Below are positions 1 through 9,216 of a stretch of DNA of 64,000 bases, in pieces (within the stretch, counting starts at the first letter, position 1; every line of letters starts with the position of its first letter). A program made the position numbers and the translations under genes. The notes under the pieces were generated by a model. That model worked only from the letters and a program-made list of their open reading frames with translations. It did not search any database and had not been told where the DNA came from. Origin of the DNA: Acidithiobacillus acidisediminis (GTDB taxonomy: Bacteria; Pseudomonadota; Gammaproteobacteria; Acidithiobacillales; Acidithiobacillaceae); the NCBI RefSeq assembly GCF_023277115.1, contig NZ_JALQCS010000001.1, positions 1,544,001 to 1,608,000 of the forward strand, read 5' to 3'.

Positions 1-1001
1 TGCGGGCGGCTCGCAGTGCCCGTGGCTGGAACATCAAGCAGGCAGCGCAGCAGCTGCATATTACCAGTACGCAAGTGGCGGCACTGGAAGAGGGCCGTTT
101 TCAAGACTTGCCGGGGGCAGCCTTTGCGCGCGGTTACTTGCGTAATTACGCTCGTTTGCTTGACCTGAATGTAGAGGACGTTCTTGCGGCCTATGATCAG
201 CAGCAGGGCACTTCCGGGCTGCGCCCGAGTGCAGAAGTGTTGCCGCGCAGTGAGCTGCCTTTGCTCGATTACAGTCGCAAGATGCTATTTTTTTCCATTC
301 TGCTGGCCATAGCCCTGATCATTCTTGGCTGGTGGCTGTGGGGACGTCCATCGTCATCCTCCAGCGCGGTATCCGCAGCTGCCATCAGTAGCCCAGCGGC
401 GCCTAGTCAAAGTGCTGCTCAAATTGCCTTGTCGACCCCGGTGCAGCCCGCTGCTGCTGTAACGAGTTCTGCCTATTCTGTGGCTTCCGTGGCCAGGGCA
501 AGCTCCACGGTGGGTCCGGCGCAATCCGCTCTGGCGCCTGAAAATTCTGGGATGCGCGCGGGTCTTGTGCTGCATTTCTCGGGTGATTGCTGGGTGCAGG
601 TTCGCGACGGTAGCGGAGCCATAGTGCTGTCGACGCTCGCCAAGGCGGGACAGTCCATCAACGTGACGCAAGGGACTCCGCCGTATCGCATCCTGGTGGG
701 AAAAGCCAGCGCAGTGCAGATTACCTACGCGGGCAAACCCGTGCCGCTTCCGGCCAATGCACTGAATGTGGCGCGGGTAGAGGTGGGCTCAACGCCTGTT
801 GCTGCGACCGCGAGCACAGCGGTTACGCGCACTTCAAGCAACGCCAGACTTGCCGCGCGCCCGCATCGAGAGGCACAATCATCGCATCTTTCTCGCCCTG
901 CCACTGCCAATTCTTTGGCTCCGGCAGAGGCTACAGCAAGTGACGAAACCATTTCCAGCGAGGTAGCTCATGCAACATCAATCGCCCATTCAGCGCCGTA
1001 A
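1..1001 (+). CDS. rodZ: RodZ-like cytoskeletal/cell-shape protein, 5' end outside the window
   Basis: RodZ links the MreB cytoskeleton to the inner membrane and helps set rod shape. The frame is open from base 3, so the true start lies upstream. The first codons already encode the helix-turn-helix/HTH_25 region ([13 protein letters not shown], then [11 protein letters not shown]). A single membrane helix follows ([14 protein letters not shown], about bases 300-345), then a Ser/Ala-rich linker and a C-terminal periplasmic DUF4115-type domain around [12 protein letters not shown]. The GTG at 75 is internal to the HTH domain and is not the start. The gene overlaps ispG by 32 bases. The order rodZ-ispG-hisS-yfgM-bamB-der matches E. 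coli, which supports the call. Confidence 0.85.
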   Translation, partial: RAARSARGWNIKQAAQQLHITSTQVAALEEGRFQDLPGAAFARGYLRNYARLLDLNVEDVLAAYDQQQGTSGLRPSAEVLPRSELPLLDYSRKMLFFSILLAIALIILGWWLWGRPSSSSSAVSAAAISSPAAPSQSAAQIALSTPVQPAAAVTSSAYSVASVARASSTVGPAQSALAPENSGMRAGLVLHFSGDCWVQVRDGSGAIVLSTLAKAGQSINVTQGTPPYRILVGKASAVQITYAGKPVPLPANALNVARVEVGSTPVAATASTAVTRTSSNARLAARPHREAQSSHLSRPATANSLAPAEATASDETISSEVAHATSIAHSAP

Positions 1002-2070
1002 AAGCCGCCAAATCCATGTTGGAAAGGTCGCCATCGGTGGGGATGCACCGATCTCTGTGCAAAGCATGACCAATACGGAGACCCGCGATGTTCCGGCAAC
1101 TGTCGCACAAATCCGCCGTCTCGAGGCGGTGGGCGCAGATATTGTGCGGGTATCGGTGCCCAGCATGGACGCTGCCGAGGCGTTTAAGGCCATTCGCGCC
1201 CAGGTTGAGGTGCCACTGGTCGCGGATATCCACTTCGATCATCGCATCGCGCTGCAAGTGATGCAGGATGGTGTCGATGGGCTACGCATCAATCCCGGGA
1301 ATATCGGCTCCATCGACAAGGCGCGCCTAGTTGTGGAAATGGCAAAAGATAAGGGCATACCCATTCGCATCGGCGTGAATGCGGGCAGTCTGGAAAAGGA
1401 TCTGCAGGAAAAATATGGCGAGCCAACCCCTGAGGCACTGGTAGAATCTGCCCTGCGTCATGTTGCTATCCTAGATGAGCTGAATTTCCATGACGTAAAG
1501 ATCAGCGTCAAGGCCTCCGATGTCTTCCTGGCGGTGGGCGCTTATCGTCTTTTGGCGCAGAAGGTCGATTACCCCTTGCATTTGGGCATCACTGAAGCCG
1601 GTGGATTGCGGTCTGGGACCGTCAAGTCGGCCATTGGGCTTGGCCTGCTTTTAAATGAAGGAATTGGCGACACCATTCGCGTCTCCCTCGCCGCTGATCC
1701 CGTAGAGGAAATTCGCGTCGGCTTTGATATTTTGAAGAGCCTGCACCTGCGACAAAAGGGCATCAATCTGATTGCCTGCCCCTCCTGTTCGCGACAGGAA
1801 TTTGATGTCATCAAGACCATCAACGCGTTGGAAGGGCGATTGGAGGACATCCTCGAGCCCATGGATGTGTCGGTGATTGGCTGCGTGGTGAATGGGATCG
1901 GTGAAGCGAAAGAGGCCGATATCGGCCTTACCGGTGGCGACAAGCGAAGCATCCTGTATTATCGCGGCAAGCAGGTGGATCGGGTGGAAAATCAGGATAT
2001 AGTCGATGTCCTGGAGAAGCGGATTCGTGCCGAGGTGGCGGAGCGTCGCGCGGCGCGTACAGAAGCCTGA
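970..2070 (+). CDS. ispG: 4-hydroxy-3-methylbut-2-enyl diphosphate synthase (flavodoxin/ferredoxin), MEP pathway
   Basis: IspG reduces MEcPP to HMBPP, the penultimate step of the non-mevalonate isoprenoid pathway in the cytoplasm. The 366 residues are the usual bacterial length. The [4Fe-4S] ligands are visible as CPSC (Cys270, Cys273) and CVVNGIGEA (Cys305). The N-terminal TIM-barrel signature ([12 protein letters not shown]) and LRINPGNIG are intact. The ATG at 970 lies inside the end of rodZ, so the two are probably translationally coupled. The start of hisS follows 12 bases after the stop. Confidence 0.97.
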   Translation: MQHQSPIQRRKSRQIHVGKVAIGGDAPISVQSMTNTETRDVPATVAQIRRLEAVGADIVRVSVPSMDAAEAFKAIRAQVEVPLVADIHFDHRIALQVMQDGVDGLRINPGNIGSIDKARLVVEMAKDKGIPIRIGVNAGSLEKDLQEKYGEPTPEALVESALRHVAILDELNFHDVKISVKASDVFLAVGAYRLLAQKVDYPLHLGITEAGGLRSGTVKSAIGLGLLLNEGIGDTIRVSLAADPVEEIRVGFDILKSLHLRQKGINLIACPSCSRQEFDVIKTINALEGRLEDILEPMDVSVIGCVVNGIGEAKEADIGLTGGDKRSILYYRGKQVDRVENQDIVDVLEKRIRAEVAERRAARTEA

Positions 2071-2082
2071 GGCCAACAGACC

Positions 2083-3351
2083 TTGGCAAAAGCGACCCTC
2101 ACCGCCGTGCGGGGGATGAACGACATCCTGCCGCCGGAAACTGTTGCCTGGCAAAATCTCGAATCGGCCTTTCGCGCTGTCTTGGCGCTTTATGGCTGTG
2201 CCGAGATTCGTCTGCCTATTGTCGAACAGAGCGCGCTGTTTGCCCGCGCCATCGGCGACGTGACGGATATCGTGCAGAAGGAGATGTACACTTTTGCGGA
2301 TCGCAATGGAGATTCCCTGACCCTGCGGCCGGAAGGCACAGCCGGGGTCGTGCGCGCGTTGATCGAGCATGGGGGGTTGCGTGGACAGACGCCGCGCCTC
2401 TATTACCTAGGCCCCATGTTTCGGCATGAGCGCCCTCAGCGCGGACGCTATCGGCAGTTTCATCAGCTGGGGGTCGAATTTTTTGGTATTGCCAGCGCCA
2501 GCGCGGATGCGGAAATCATCGCCTTGTCGGCACGGCTTCTGCAGGCGGCCGGAGTGCCAGCGCGTCTGCAATTGAATTCCCTGGGTACGCCGCAATCGCG
2601 CGCCGTGTATCGTGAAATTTTGCTGCAGTATTTGCGCCCGCAGGCGGAGCATTTGTGTAGCGACTGCCAGGAGAGACTGGAGCGCAATCCCCTACGCGTG
2701 CTTGATTGCAAGGTCGAGTCGTGCCAAGAGATCGCCAGGGATGCCCCGCAGCTGCTCGCGCATCTGGATCCGGAGTCTGCGGCCCATTTCGCACTTCTGC
2801 AAAAGCTGTTGCGAAGCATGGACATCGCTTATGAGATCAATCCTCGTTTGGTACGCGGCTTGGACTACTATCATCGCACCGTTTTCGAGTGGGTGGCGGA
2901 AGGACTTGGTGCGCAAGGGACAGTCCTTGCTGGTGGGCGTTATGATGCCTTGGTGGCGCAGTTGGGTGGTCCGGACACCCCTGCCATCGGCTTTGCCCTG
3001 GGGATGGAACGCTTACTCGCGTTGCGTGCCGCCAGCATGGGAGAGGAACTCGCCGCGTTGCCGCATGTGTTTCTCGGTGCCTTGGATGCGGAGAGCCTGG
3101 CAGCGGTATTCCAGCGGGCGGAAGAATTGCGCGCGCGGGGACTCCGAGTGATCAGCGCGGGTCCCGCCTCGATCAAGAGCTTGTTGAAACAGGCGCAGCG
3201 TTCCGGCGCTCATTATCAGGTGCTACTGGGTGCCGACGACCTGGCGGCCGATTCCGTGCTGCTCAAGGAGCAGGAGGGACTGGCACAGTGGCAAGGTCCT
3301 TGGACTGCTCTCGATCAAGGACTGATGCAGCTCGGCGTTGATTTCTCCTAG
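2083..3351 (+). CDS. hisS: Histidine--tRNA ligase
   Basis: Class II aminoacyl-tRNA synthetase that charges tRNA-His with histidine. The 422 residues show the N-terminal VRGMNDILPPE, motif 2 (LRPEGTAGVVRA, then YLGPMFRHERPQRGRYRQFHQ), the histidine-binding RGLDYYHRTVFEW and motif 3 (IGFALGMERLLAL), followed by the anticodon-binding domain. The start is a TTG giving MAKATLTAVRGM; no in-frame ATG lies nearby that would keep the conserved N-terminus. It sits between ispG and yfgM in a conserved block. A hisS paralogue, hisZ, lies at 19.6 kb and lacks these synthetase motifs. Confidence 0.97.
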   Translation: MAKATLTAVRGMNDILPPETVAWQNLESAFRAVLALYGCAEIRLPIVEQSALFARAIGDVTDIVQKEMYTFADRNGDSLTLRPEGTAGVVRALIEHGGLRGQTPRLYYLGPMFRHERPQRGRYRQFHQLGVEFFGIASASADAEIIALSARLLQAAGVPARLQLNSLGTPQSRAVYREILLQYLRPQAEHLCSDCQERLERNPLRVLDCKVESCQEIARDAPQLLAHLDPESAAHFALLQKLLRSMDIAYEINPRLVRGLDYYHRTVFEWVAEGLGAQGTVLAGGRYDALVAQLGGPDTPAIGFALGMERLLALRAASMGEELAALPHVFLGALDAESLAAVFQRAEELRARGLRVISAGPASIKSLLKQAQRSGAHYQVLLGADDLAADSVLLKEQEGLAQWQGPWTALDQGLMQLGVDFS

Positions 3352-3394
3352 ATGCCCCTCCATACTACGCGGCTCACGCCGTAGGCAAAAAATC

Positions 3395-4006
3395 ATGACT
3401 GGCCCAGAGTTTACTGCATATCTTCAACGTCATCGCAAGCTGCTGATCGTTTTCTTCGTGCTGATCATTGCTGGAGTCCTGGCATTTTTTGCTTACGACA
3501 AATACCAGCGACATCAGATCGAGCGGGCTGGCGTGTTGTATAGTGAAATGAGTGACAGCCTAGCCTCCGGCAATGACGCGACGGCACGCGCCAGTGCCGA
3601 GACCCTGTTGCACAATTATCATTCGACGCCTTACGCGGCGATGGCGCGCTTCTACCTGGCTCGACTGGATACGGATGCAAACAAGACGGCTGCGGCTGAG
3701 GCACAGCTCGAAAAGCTGGTGTCGAACAACGATCTGCCGACGGGTCTGCAACCCTTGGCGCAGGCCAGCTTGGCCCGTTTATACATAGAGCAGGGAAAGA
3801 ACCAGCAAGCGCTGCAGTTACTGCAGAAACCGGATAAGGCTTTTGCGGCGGTGGACTGGGAGCTGCGCGGCGATGCGGAGGCTAAGATGGGTCAAGGCGC
3901 CAAGGCGCGTGCCGACTATCAGAAGGCTCTCGCAGCCTTGCCCGCTACCGACCCCTACGCAGCATTCCTGCAGATGAAAATGGCCAATTTGGGAGTTGCC
4001 GGATGA
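3395..4006 (+). CDS. yfgM: YfgM-like membrane-anchored tetratricopeptide protein
   Basis: Ancillary periplasmic TPR protein. In E. coli, YfgM associates with the Sec translocon and periplasmic chaperones. The 203-residue product has a short cytoplasmic N-terminus (MTGPEFTAYLQRHRK), one membrane helix (LLIVFFVLIIAGVLAFFAY, about residues 14-32) and a periplasmic helical TPR_21-type domain. I chose the ATG at 3395 over an upstream in-frame ATG at 3338, because the latter would overlap hisS and add an unfamiliar basic extension. Its stop overlaps the bamB start by 4 bases. Confidence 0.85.
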   Translation: MTGPEFTAYLQRHRKLLIVFFVLIIAGVLAFFAYDKYQRHQIERAGVLYSEMSDSLASGNDATARASAETLLHNYHSTPYAAMARFYLARLDTDANKTAAAEAQLEKLVSNNDLPTGLQPLAQASLARLYIEQGKNQQALQLLQKPDKAFAAVDWELRGDAEAKMGQGAKARADYQKALAALPATDPYAAFLQMKMANLGVAG

Positions 4007-5202
4007 CGTATTGGAAAGCCAGTTATGGGCGTGGCGCATTGCGTGCTGCCGGTACCTTGGGCGTGCTCGTTGCATTGAGTGGCTGCGGGGTTTGGAATTG
4101 GGCCTTTGGACCGTCTGCCCCGCGTCCCCAACCCGTCAAGGCGATGCATCAGGAACACGTCAGCGTGACCTTTGCTACCGATTGGCAGGCGCGACTTTAC
4201 GGTGACTGGCGCCTGGATCCATACAACGCAACAAAGATTCGCGTTACGGATAGCAAGATCTATCTGAGTGATGACTCTGGGCACCTCATTGCGCTGAGTA
4301 GCGCAGGGCGTCTGCGTTGGGTATATCGCCTGGATGGGAAAAGCCCACGTGGGCCGACACTTGCTGATGGTGTGGCCTACATCGGCTCTGATCGTGGCAG
4401 ACTCTATGCCATCTCGGCCGAATCGGGCAAGAAACTTTGGGACGTGGAATTGGGTGCCGAACCCACCAGTCCGATTACGGTGGCCGATCATCGACTCTTC
4501 CTGCAGTTGTCGAATGGTCATCTCCTGGCCCTGAATGCCCATGATGGGGCGGTAGACTGGACCTTCTCCTTGCCGCAGCCGTCTTTGCTGCTGCGTCGCA
4601 GCAGTGGCATTGTGGTGGCTGGGCAAACTCTCTATACGGGGTTTGCGGATGGCAAATTGATTGCCTTGAACGTCGAAAATGGTGCGGAGTTGTGGCGGGC
4701 CACGGTTGCCATTCCGCATGGTAACAATGAATTGGCGCGTATGGTGGATGTTGCTGCCACTCCGGTTGTGGATGGTGATCAGGTGATTGCTGCCGCCTAT
4801 CAAGGGAATATAGCTGCGTACAGCAGCAGCGGGGGCGAGGAAGAGTGGAGTCGACCCTTGTCGACGGTGATCACCCCCATTCTGCAGGATGGAAAGCTGT
4901 TCGTTGCCGGCAGTGATGGCCAAGTCTACGCAATGGATCCCAGCAGTGGCACGGTGGAATGGCGCAACAGCCGTCTGAAAGGGCAGTCATTGAGTGGTAT
5001 GGCGCTCTGCGACGGCAAGCTGGTGCTGAGCAACTACGCTGGTCAGGTCATCACCCTGGACCCCCAAACTGGCCATCGCATGGGTCAGGAACGGGTCTCC
5101 AGCAGCGGCATCCAAACGGCCCCAGTCTGTGTCGGCAAAGGTCGGTTTTTGGTGCTGAGTGGGGTTGGCACCCTATATCAGCTCCAGTTTCAGCGGCCCT
5201 AA
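4003..5202 (+). CDS. bamB: Outer membrane protein assembly factor BamB (lipoprotein beta-propeller)
   Basis: BamB is a lipoprotein of the BAM complex that inserts beta-barrel proteins into the outer membrane. The 399-residue protein has a lipobox (ALSGC, lipidated Cys28) and then repeated PQQ/quinoprotein-like blades, with recurring patterns such as LIALNVENGAELWRA, VYAMDPSSGTVEWR and VITLDPQTG. It overlaps yfgM by 4 bases and ends 6 bases before der, the same neighbours as in E. coli. Confidence 0.93.
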   Translation: MTYWKASYGRGALRAAGTLGVLVALSGCGVWNWAFGPSAPRPQPVKAMHQEHVSVTFATDWQARLYGDWRLDPYNATKIRVTDSKIYLSDDSGHLIALSSAGRLRWVYRLDGKSPRGPTLADGVAYIGSDRGRLYAISAESGKKLWDVELGAEPTSPITVADHRLFLQLSNGHLLALNAHDGAVDWTFSLPQPSLLLRRSSGIVVAGQTLYTGFADGKLIALNVENGAELWRATVAIPHGNNELARMVDVAATPVVDGDQVIAAAYQGNIAAYSSSGGEEEWSRPLSTVITPILQDGKLFVAGSDGQVYAMDPSSGTVEWRNSRLKGQSLSGMALCDGKLVLSNYAGQVITLDPQTGHRMGQERVSSSGIQTAPVCVGKGRFLVLSGVGTLYQLQFQRP

Positions 5203-5208
5203 ATCCGT

Positions 5209-6555
5209 ATGGCGGCCATACTCGCGTTGCTAGGACGACCCAACGTCGGAAAATCGACGCTGTTCAACCGACTCACGCGCAGTCGCGAGGCCCTTGTCGC
5301 CGATTTGCCTGGCTTCACCCGCGATCGTCATTACGGATCGGCGCGGCACCAGGATCGGGATTTTTTGGTCATCGACACCGGCGGGTTCGAGCCAGAAGAG
5401 CGAGAGGGCTTGGTCGCAGCAATGGCTGGCCAGACCCGCCAGGCGATTGCAGAAGCCGATGTTCTCCTGTTTTTGGTCGATGCCAAAGAGGGGCTGTCGG
5501 CGCAGGATGACGAGATTGCCCGCGAGTTGCGGCGCAGTGGTAAACCGGTTTTGTTGCTGATCAACAAGATGGATGTGCGTCATGCCGTTGCCGAGTTGCC
5601 CGAGTTCCATCGTCTTGGCCTAGGCGCCCCAATCACCCTGTCTGCCGCCCACGGTCATGGCATGGATCAACTCTGGACGGCTATCACCGCTGCCATCCCA
5701 GAGTCCTCTGCGCCAGCAGACGCCAACCCGGAAATGGAAGAGGGGCCGGCCATCGCCGTGCTTGGCCGACCGAATGTTGGGAAGTCCACCCTGGTCAACG
5801 CAATGCTCGGAGAAAAACGAGTGATTGTCTTTGATCAGCCGGGTACCACCCGGGATAGCATCCGCATTCCCTATGAGCGGCAGGGCCGACGCTATGTCAT
5901 GATTGATACCGCTGGCGTGCGGCGACGCGCGCGCGTTGGCGAGGGGCTGGAAAAACTCACGGTGCTCAAGACCCTGGCCGCCCTGCGGGAAGCGGACGTG
6001 GTGTTGATGGTAATGGATGCCCATGCGGGAGTCAGCGATCAGGATGCACATCTGGTCGGCGTGGCGGTGGAGCTCGGTCGTCCTATCGTGCTGGTACTCA
6101 ACAAATGGGATGATCTGGAGCCCCGCCAGCGCGAGCGGATCAAGCAGGATCTCGAACGCCGCATGGTCTTTCTTCGCTACGCCCCATTCCATAGTATCTC
6201 GGCGTTGCATGGCAGCGGGGTAGGGGAGCTCTATCGTAGTATCGACAAGCTCTGGAAAAACAGTCAGCGGCATTTTTCTACCGGCGAATTGAATCGTTTG
6301 TTGGAGGACATCCTGACCAGCCATCAACCGCCCTTGGTGGCGGGTCGCCGCATCAAACTGCGCTATTGTCATCAGGGCGGTACACAACCGATCACCTTGG
6401 TTTTCCACGGCAATCAGCTCGATCGCTTGCCAGGTGCGTACAAGCGTTATCTCGAGACCGCCTTCCGCACGGCACTCAAGCTGGATGGGGTTCCTATCCG
6501 ACTGCTCTTTCGTCAAGGAGAAAATCCCTACGCGAGCCAGGGAGCGCGGGCATGA
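5209..6555 (+). CDS. der: Ribosome-associated GTPase Der (EngA)
   Basis: Essential double-domain GTPase for 50S subunit maturation. The 448 residues contain two tandem G domains, each with a full P-loop: GRPNVGKSTLFNRL near residue 8 and GRPNVGKSTLVNAM near residue 184. The G4 motifs are NKMD and NKWD. The C-terminal KH-like domain carries the conserved RIKLRYCHQGGTQPIT. Length and architecture are standard. Its stop overlaps the next gene's ATG (ATGA at 6552). Confidence 0.97.
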   Translation: MAAILALLGRPNVGKSTLFNRLTRSREALVADLPGFTRDRHYGSARHQDRDFLVIDTGGFEPEEREGLVAAMAGQTRQAIAEADVLLFLVDAKEGLSAQDDEIARELRRSGKPVLLLINKMDVRHAVAELPEFHRLGLGAPITLSAAHGHGMDQLWTAITAAIPESSAPADANPEMEEGPAIAVLGRPNVGKSTLVNAMLGEKRVIVFDQPGTTRDSIRIPYERQGRRYVMIDTAGVRRRARVGEGLEKLTVLKTLAALREADVVLMVMDAHAGVSDQDAHLVGVAVELGRPIVLVLNKWDDLEPRQRERIKQDLERRMVFLRYAPFHSISALHGSGVGELYRSIDKLWKNSQRHFSTGELNRLLEDILTSHQPPLVAGRRIKLRYCHQGGTQPITLVFHGNQLDRLPGAYKRYLETAFRTALKLDGVPIRLLFRQGENPYASQGARA

Positions 6556-6962
6556 ATCTGGCGCAATCCTATCGCTGGTGGATACCTGCCTGGCTTTTGT
6601 ATGGCGCTTTTCTGCTCCAACATTTTTCGGCAATGATACAACTACCCCCGTGGCACTGGCTTCCGGCCATCGCCTACGCCCTGTGGGCCGCCATTGCTCT
6701 TGGCGCCATTGCTCGTTCCTGGCCAACACTTACCCCCTATGGCTGGCGACCGCTGGTGATTTTTCTGGGCGCCATACTCTCGGGTATTGACGTTTTCAGT
6801 GGCCCAGGACCTGCCTCGGCACAGCGCATAGATCTCTGGATGACGGCGCTGATCGGTATCGCATTGGTCTCCATACTGGCGCGTTTTACCCCAGTAGCAT
6901 GGAGTAGATTGTGGTTTGGACAGGAGGTGCGTCCTGGATCTCGTCCTGGTTCGCCACGCTGA
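6552..6962 (+). CDS. Small four-helix membrane protein, unknown function
   Basis: A 136-residue hydrophobic protein that I do not recognise. About four membrane helices are visible: WIPAWLLYGAFLLQHF, WLPAIAYALWAAIALGAIA, LVIFLGAILSGIDVF and LWMTALIGIALVSILARF. The C-terminus is basic and Pro/Gly-rich. The ATG overlaps the der stop (ATGA), so translation is probably coupled. The 3' end overlaps the beginning of sixA. Confidence 0.6.
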   Translation: MNLAQSYRWWIPAWLLYGAFLLQHFSAMIQLPPWHWLPAIAYALWAAIALGAIARSWPTLTPYGWRPLVIFLGAILSGIDVFSGPGPASAQRIDLWMTALIGIALVSILARFTPVAWSRLWFGQEVRPGSRPGSPR

Positions 6963-7410
6963 GGCGGAAGACCATAGTAGCGATGGAACAGATACTAGTC
7001 GGCGCTTGACAGCGCGCGGACAAGAGCAGGCTGCAACCGTGGCACGTGCCTTGGGCGCCTTTGCCCTGCAGGAGGGGCTCGAAATCTGGTTCAGTCCCAA
7101 ACTGCGCACGCAGCAGACGGCGGAGGCTTTGCAGTGCGAATTGCATGCGCCGATATTCCAACCCCAACCTGCCCTGGCTACTGGTGACTTTTCCCGGCTG
7201 GCATTTGCATGGCAGGAACGCATTCCCGGGCACTTGATCCTGGTCGGTCATCAGCCGTTTCTGGGTGACTGGTGCGCCGATCTTTGCGGACTGCACCTAC
7301 CGATGAGCAAGGCCAGCGTGACCTTCCTACGCACAAAGGACGATGGCTCTCGTTTTCAATTTCTCGGACATCTGCGCGTGGAGTTGCTCCAGTTCCTGGC
7401 CCGCGCCTGA
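6934..7410 (+). CDS. sixA: Phosphohistidine phosphatase SixA-like, probable CTG start
   Basis: Histidine phosphatase superfamily protein. SixA dephosphorylates phosphohistidine on HPt domains or PTS proteins in E. coli. The RHA signature is LVLVRHAEAED, followed by RRLTARGQEQA and FSPKLRTQQTAEAL; the second catalytic His lies in LILVGHQPFLGDW. About 158 residues. The start is unusual. A perfect AGGAGG (6922-6927) stands 6 bases before CTG at 6934, which would give a (M)DLVLVRHAEA N-terminus typical of the family. The alternative is TTG at 6916, which has only a distant GGAG; the frame is closed by TAG at 6895. Gene identity is firm, the start is inferred. Confidence 0.85.
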   Translation: MDLVLVRHAEAEDHSSDGTDTSRRLTARGQEQAATVARALGAFALQEGLEIWFSPKLRTQQTAEALQCELHAPIFQPQPALATGDFSRLAFAWQERIPGHLILVGHQPFLGDWCADLCGLHLPMSKASVTFLRTKDDGSRFQFLGHLRVELLQFLARA

Positions 7411-7502
7411 AAAGCCCGGCTGATCATGGTATCCTTTCGACGATGGGTCGTTGCCCGCGACTCGTTCATGATATCGATGTTGTCGATAAAAGGAGATGAT
7501 CT

Positions 7503-7880
7503 ATGTCTGAAAATCAAGCCCCCGATCTGGTAATCATCCTCATCACTGGTCCCGAGAATCCAAAGCGTTTACCCTCGGCCTTTTTCATGGCGGCGACGGC
7601 TGCTGCGGCAGAACAGCGCGTTGTCATGTACTTTACCGGTCCGGCGACGGAGCTTCTCGCCAAGGGCAAGGCGGAGACGATTTTCCCCATGCCCGGCGGG
7701 AAAAGCGTAGCCGATTTCATGAAACTTGCCGAAGATAACGATGTGCAAATGATTGGCTGCATGCAATCGCTGGAGCTGAATGGTATGACCAAGGACGATT
7801 TGGCCAAGGATCTACCGCTCCTGAATCCCAGTAATGCGTTGCCTACCCTCGCTGCCGCAGGTCGGGTATTGACCTGGTGA
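7503..7880 (+). CDS. DsrE/DsrF-like sulfur-trafficking family protein
   Basis: A 125-residue DsrE-superfamily protein. Members handle protein-bound persulfide sulfur in sulfur oxidisers and in tRNA thiolation. An N-terminal Rossmann-like strand (DLVIILITGPENPKRLP) is followed by VVMYFTGPATELL and the conserved single Cys in MIGCMQSLELNGM (Cys86), the likely persulfide carrier. A strong AAAGGAGATGATCT ribosome site precedes the ATG. It appears to be monocistronic, with a hairpin after the stop. The specific sulfur partner cannot be read from the sequence. Confidence 0.75.
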   Translation: MSENQAPDLVIILITGPENPKRLPSAFFMAATAAAAEQRVVMYFTGPATELLAKGKAETIFPMPGGKSVADFMKLAEDNDVQMIGCMQSLELNGMTKDDLAKDLPLLNPSNALPTLAAAGRVLTW

Positions 7881-7890
7881 GTCTTGCCCT

Positions 7891-7916
7891 ACGTGCCCGC
7901 TTTTCGGTGGGCACGT
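7891..7916 (+). terminator. Hairpin after the dsrE-like gene
   Basis: ACGTGCCC (7891-7898) pairs perfectly with GGGCACGT (7909-7916) across a 10-base loop, 11 bases after the stop codon. There is no T-run behind it, so it is either a weak terminator or an mRNA 3'-end stabiliser. Confidence 0.5.
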
Positions 7917-7976
7917 ATGCATCCGTCGCGACCCTGGTTACGTAAACACCTAGGTACATCCTGAGACGGAGTGAAC

Positions 7977-8552
7977 ATGGCGGCCGCTATCCGCGAAAAT
8001 ATCCAAGACTCTTTGGTCTATCCCAGGGGGGCGCGTGTTCTGCACCTGGGCTTGGTCGTGCTGTTCAGCTTTGAATTGCTCAATTCCATTCTCGCCCTCT
8101 GGTTTCAACGTTTTTCTCTCTTTCAATGGCATATTGTCGCCGGCATTGCCTTGGCAATCTGGTTACTTATTTCCTGGCTGGTGTATTGGTCAACCGCGTG
8201 GGGCCGACAGTTGCTTTGGGTGTGGTACGGTCCACGCACGATTCAAGCTGTCATCCGAGATCTTGGCGCGTTACTGCGCGGCAAGTTGCCGGGACATGGT
8301 CCGCGGCCGGGTTTGTCTTCTTGGTGGCAGGGGATGTTCCTGTTATTGGCGAGCTGGGTAACCTTCACGGGTACTGCCGCATGGATGACCATGCAAGGCT
8401 ATTTTACCGCGCCCGGGTTGACCCATTTAGGCCTGAGTTCGATGCGCTTGGGCACCCCAATCTTGTTGTACTTCTGGCTAGGGCATGTCGCGATGGCCGT
8501 CTATCATGCGCTACGGCGACAGCCCTTGTGGTCTATTTTCTCACTTCGCTGA
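7977..8552 (+). CDS. Cytochrome b561-family membrane subunit
   Basis: A 191-residue diheme-b561-like membrane protein with about four helices: RVLHLGLVVLFSFELLNSIL; HIVAGIALAIWLLISWLVYW; MFLLLASWVTFTGTAAW; LLYFWLGHVAMAVYHAL. Candidate heme His residues lie in RVLHLG, QWHIVAG, LTHLG and WLGHVAMAVYH. The ATG at 7977 is preceded by GGAG with 5-base spacing; the GTG at 7971 overlaps that site and is less likely. It stands 12 bases before the molybdoprotein gene, so it probably passes that enzyme's electrons to or from the quinone pool, in the role YedZ/MsrQ plays for YedY/MsrP. Confidence 0.8.
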   Translation: MAAAIRENIQDSLVYPRGARVLHLGLVVLFSFELLNSILALWFQRFSLFQWHIVAGIALAIWLLISWLVYWSTAWGRQLLWVWYGPRTIQAVIRDLGALLRGKLPGHGPRPGLSSWWQGMFLLLASWVTFTGTAAWMTMQGYFTAPGLTHLGLSSMRLGTPILLYFWLGHVAMAVYHALRRQPLWSIFSLR

Positions 8553-8564
8553 GGGAGAACGACG

Positions 8565-9200
8565 ATGCAACGGCGAGATTTTCTGCTTCAAACTTCAGGT
8601 CTCTTGGGAATTGCCGCGAGTGGATTGCTGCTGCCTGCGTGGGCGCGGGCGGGCACCATCCCCGTATTTCCCGAATACTACACCTACACCGGTTTTTACC
8701 CCAAAATCGACCCGCAGAACTACCGCTTGCGCTGTGGCGGACTCATTGCCAAAGAAAGCACCTTTACCCTTGCAGAACTCTATCAGCGCAGCAGATTGCC
8801 GATCGTTCGCACCTTTCACTGCGTGACGGGCTGGACCGTGGCGAATGTGCACTGGCAGGGTATCCAGCTGGCGGACTTTCTCGCGGAGTTGCAGCCACAA
8901 TCCAACGCGCGTTTTGTGGTTTTCCACAGCGCTGACGGGGTCTATCTGGATAGTTTGACGATGGAGCAGGCGCGTGCACCGGGGGTGATCTTGGCGACGC
9001 ATATTGCCGGCCAACCATTGCTCCGGAAAGGTGGTTATCCACTACGTTTGCTGGTGCCGCAGATGTATGGCTACAAGAGCGTAAAGTGGGTCAATCGCAT
9101 TGATCTTACGGATGCGCGTCCTGAGGGAACTTGGGAACGGGATGGCTATCCGGCCAATGCATATATCAAGAAAGGCTTTCGTTGGAGCGATCTTCTCTAG
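8565..9200 (+). CDS. Tat-exported molybdopterin oxidoreductase, sulfite-oxidase/YedY fold
   Basis: A 211-residue protein of the sulfite oxidase/MsrP catalytic-domain superfamily. The N-terminus has a twin-arginine signal (QRRDFLLQTSG, hydrophobic run, AWARA cleavage site near residue 29). The family's Mo-ligand cysteine is Cys86 in FHCVTGWTV, followed by VHWQGI. Later family blocks are FHSADGVYLDSL, LATHIAGQPLLRKGGYPLRLLVP and YGYKSVKWVNRI. There is no C-terminal dimerisation domain as in true sulfite oxidases, so it resembles MsrP. The substrate is not determinable here; sulfite or another S/N-oxide is possible. It is paired with the preceding b561 gene. Confidence 0.85.
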   Translation: MQRRDFLLQTSGLLGIAASGLLLPAWARAGTIPVFPEYYTYTGFYPKIDPQNYRLRCGGLIAKESTFTLAELYQRSRLPIVRTFHCVTGWTVANVHWQGIQLADFLAELQPQSNARFVVFHSADGVYLDSLTMEQARAPGVILATHIAGQPLLRKGGYPLRLLVPQMYGYKSVKWVNRIDLTDARPEGTWERDGYPANAYIKKGFRWSDLL

Positions 9201-9216
9201 TAATGCATGAACTCGT

